DNA of 64,000 nucleotides from Pseudodesulfovibrio cashew (GTDB taxonomy: Bacteria; Desulfobacterota; Desulfovibrionia; Desulfovibrionales; Desulfovibrionaceae), in assembly GCF_009762795.1 (NCBI RefSeq), contig NZ_CP046400.1, positions 62,001-126,000 on the forward strand, written 5' to 3'. A program made the translations under genes and the position numbers. Shown piece after piece: positions 63,101-64,000 of this stretch. The notes under the pieces were generated by a model that did no database searches, had not been told where the DNA came from, and was given only the letters and a program-made list of their open reading frames with translations. Positions within the stretch are counted from its first letter, which is position 1, and each line of letters opens with the position of its first letter.

Positions 63101-63958
63101 CCGGGCCAGAAGCAGAGCCGTCAACAGCATGGCCAGCCCGCCGTAGAGGGCAACCTCGGGGGACAGCACGGTGCGGAGCAGAAAGGCGAACGAGCCGCCG
63201 AACAGAGCCACGTAGCCCGCCGCCTGGGAAAACTCGCGTCCCCTGCCCCCCTGGGCCATGCCGTAGGTGGCCGTCCAGAAGGAACGAAACAGCAGGCAGA
63301 GCATCTGTCCCATACGCGAGGAGATCGCCGCGCCCACGCCAACGGCGAGCATGACGTTGGCCCAACCGCCCACGAACGCGCCCGCCACCAGGGCCATGCC
63401 CGCGCCTCCGGCCAGTCCGGCCAGAGCCAGGCCGCCAGCCTGGTGGAAATAGCCCCCAAGTTGACCGGGGATGGACACGATGTCGCCCACAGCGGCCACA
63501 GGCCCCCTCGTGAACAGGTTGCGCAGGAACCCGAACAGCAAGGGCACCCCCACGCCCAGCACCACGGCCCCGGACAGGCCCGAGGAAAACCCGGTCAGAT
63601 AATCGTTGTTCACGCCCAGCAGGCTCGCCAGCGCCCTCTCCAGCCAGGCGAAATTACCCGGCGGTATGCTGGGACTCCCATAGCCGCCCCAGCGGACGAT
63701 CACGAAATAAAAATAGACCGCCCCTGTGGCGAGCATGATGAGCAGGGTCAGGGGCAGCCTGCGCCGGAAGTTGTGCCACGTCATGGCAAGAATCTGTCTG
63801 AACAAGGGCCAGAATCGGGGAACGGACGCCTCGCTGTCCGGGACGGGGCCCGAGCCTTCTCCGCCGGGACGTCTGGGAGGCGGCATCGTGGAGCGCGAGG
63901 TGCGCTCGCCTTTGATGGCGTCAGTCGGCGAAGCGGTGGAACCCGACTCTGCCGTCAT
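60110..63958 (-). CDS. Giant multi-TM protein with internal repeats, function unknown
   Basis: At least 1282 residues. A charged Pro-rich N-terminus is followed by about eight hydrophobic helices in residues 65-340, a highly charged, likely helical segment (about 440-480), a Gly/Ala-rich region (about 600-730), a low-complexity region with four ~49-residue repeats around DDSVRPADAP and NIVSTRDLF (about 835-1035) and a globular C-terminus (EVKQFIDDNSAKYPWL to VMNEGG). An ATG at 63958 has only a weak GAAGG; the frame stays open to the right edge, so the true start may be beyond the window. Operon with the two zinc-ribbon genes. No homologue can be named from sequence; secretion or surface display is possible. 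Confidence 0.75.
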   Translation of the reverse strand: MTAESGSTASPTDAIKGERTSRSTMPPPRRPGGEGSGPVPDSEASVPRFWPLFRQILAMTWHNFRRRLPLTLLIMLATGAVYFYFVIVRWGGYGSPSIPPGNFAWLERALASLLGVNNDYLTGFSSGLSGAVVLGVGVPLLFGFLRNLFTRGPVAAVGDIVSIPGQLGGYFHQAGGLALAGLAGGAGMALVAGAFVGGWANVMLAVGVGAAISSRMGQMLCLLFRSFWTATYGMAQGGRGREFSQAAGYVALFGGSFAFLLRTVLSPEVALYGGLAMLLTALLLARTSGPSPSVPASLLFGLVSSAMALAALNGWADDGGWKEALRPGQSPPLLEHFLLWLLSDGGFQGFANTLIPGLGAMLGPSFYTALSQALANGAYPGGPASSGAGGVSPGPVIYDADGEPLIVQDGTYEGGKPGQVWYDGEWMDPSEAQKWIDERKQQLRDRDRERDQFWRDVEKDKDRQRAEREADLQAQGYTWDADRQAWVAPDRKPGDYGNDKLNEIYHRRDWIDEHIHTFTPEQQAAAQRILDRIGADATGVNPDDLTDDDMRDLRRLTHALGNIDTAKHDAEAAHHMNREVDLAIAQFGFQTAAQVGQVAASRIDPSGGIVANAVFGAAQNWDKGLKGAATHAAVNAIGGLVDKKIGGLAPENILLNTLSGGTTNAVQTLVTGGTKEEVKQAFAIGGFAGGLGAAGTRLDRWLGDRKLPHIQAGNDPTLAQGSHGIGSNDPISGPKSHYASPSAGNRVRMGDVDVQAPPASPPPRGFDQPSGVKPADAGDGVGTSYSTPSKGPQVRTADGDVPMGTRGAAPDTDASAGMSRTGGTDEGSAGAMRSGDSDPSRLDNDSVRPADAPSADDPNIVSTRDLFDGDGATAGGARSGDADGGMVRSGEPEPSRLQDDSVRPADAPDQDGDNIFTYDQVFNDSGAGPTHGGEPDTGRFQDDSVRPADAPSADDPNIVSTRDLFDGDGTTTGGARSGDADGGIVRSGEPEPSRLQDDSVRPADAPGEGDPNIVSTRDLFGEGGGGARTDEGGADFEGLNRPEADAQASSGTAKTGEGSDPWSEIDEATGLRRSQAWEEPENWHVSGDPDASSGSPPERLGDTPGERDLVDSIRDDVAGDARTQRAEAAADKLRNGQDPGLDPDRDIPFSQKEWKAQDAAQGGPREPVVDPGITPSAEVKQFIDDNSAKYPWLKSTDQEIRDAWRLAGGGTDPHSWVKFQGEIDVKIKNGDLRPHDYERWYQVMNEGGLQRSPMQAAETGAGSGGGRADGGTFVPGGTKPGK
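60952..61427. repeat. Near-identical internal duplication in the giant gene
   Basis: Two blocks of about 182 bp, 60952-61133 and 61246-61427, offset by 294 bp (98 codons), differ at only a handful of positions. Each holds two ~49-codon units. In-frame, inside the low-complexity region. Confidence 0.9.
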
Positions 63959-64000
63959 GCCTTCAGCCACGTCGGTCCGAGCGTCTTGCCTGCTCGGCAG

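Overview
The window reads as a high-GC chromosomal segment of a Desulfovibrionaceae-type sulfate reducer (Desulfovibrio / Pseudodesulfovibrio range). This is an inference. It rests on a tungsten-type aldehyde:ferredoxin oxidoreductase with a multi-cluster ferredoxin, a TunR-like regulator built from a dead integrase fold plus TOBE domains, sigma-54 promoters with enhancer-binding activators, TRAP transport, an HBM-type chemoreceptor and the carboxyspermidine route to spermidine. No rRNA, tRNA, IS element, CRISPR array or prophage was seen.

Left part (1-13.1 kb): the C-terminal part of a PBP1C, then a minus-strand redox block. It holds a ferredoxin with a Tat-like leader plus AOR (9.5-10.2 kb), and a radical SAM/B12 protein, an iron alcohol dehydrogenase, a cytosolic PAS kinase and a sigma-54 response regulator (1.9-7.2 kb). 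Both transcription units begin with a well-spaced -24/-12 box. A LytTR/LytS pair follows on the plus strand.

13.3-25.5 kb: cstA with a small membrane protein, a 96-residue protein and an ArsA-like ATPase; a multi-PAS kinase; a tight three-gene operon of response regulators (HDOD, decayed HD-GYP, intact HD-GYP); and an HBM chemoreceptor.

25.7-29.7 kb: TunR-like regulator and modB-modA-modC. The 0.7 kb between them carries three copies of CATGGCGAAA and two long inverted repeats. AOR is normally a tungsten enzyme, so metal uptake and metal use lie in the same segment.

30.0-46.9 kb: a putative catabolic island. A Tat-exported binding protein with a PotABC-like ABC transporter and a hydantoinase form one operon; a TRAP transporter followed by two fold-type II PLP enzymes, a YgeY-type hydrolase and an N-acyl-D-amino-acid deacylase form the other. 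A YgeV-like sigma-54 activator sits between them. The same palindrome (consensus GTATC-AAARC-GATAC) lies 220-335 bp upstream of the two sigma-54 boxes, which makes one regulon likely.

47.1-52.4 kb: a complete arginine-to-spermidine operon (speA, carboxyspermidine dehydrogenase, carboxyspermidine decarboxylase, speB) closed by a strong terminator. 52.5-57.6 kb: an exported ankyrin protein, a DUF2569-like membrane protein and an iron-type ABC importer. 57.6-64 kb: three minus-strand genes of unknown role (zinc ribbon plus WD40-like membrane protein, double zinc ribbon protein, and a giant multi-TM protein with recent internal DNA duplications). These last three are the least explained genes in the window.
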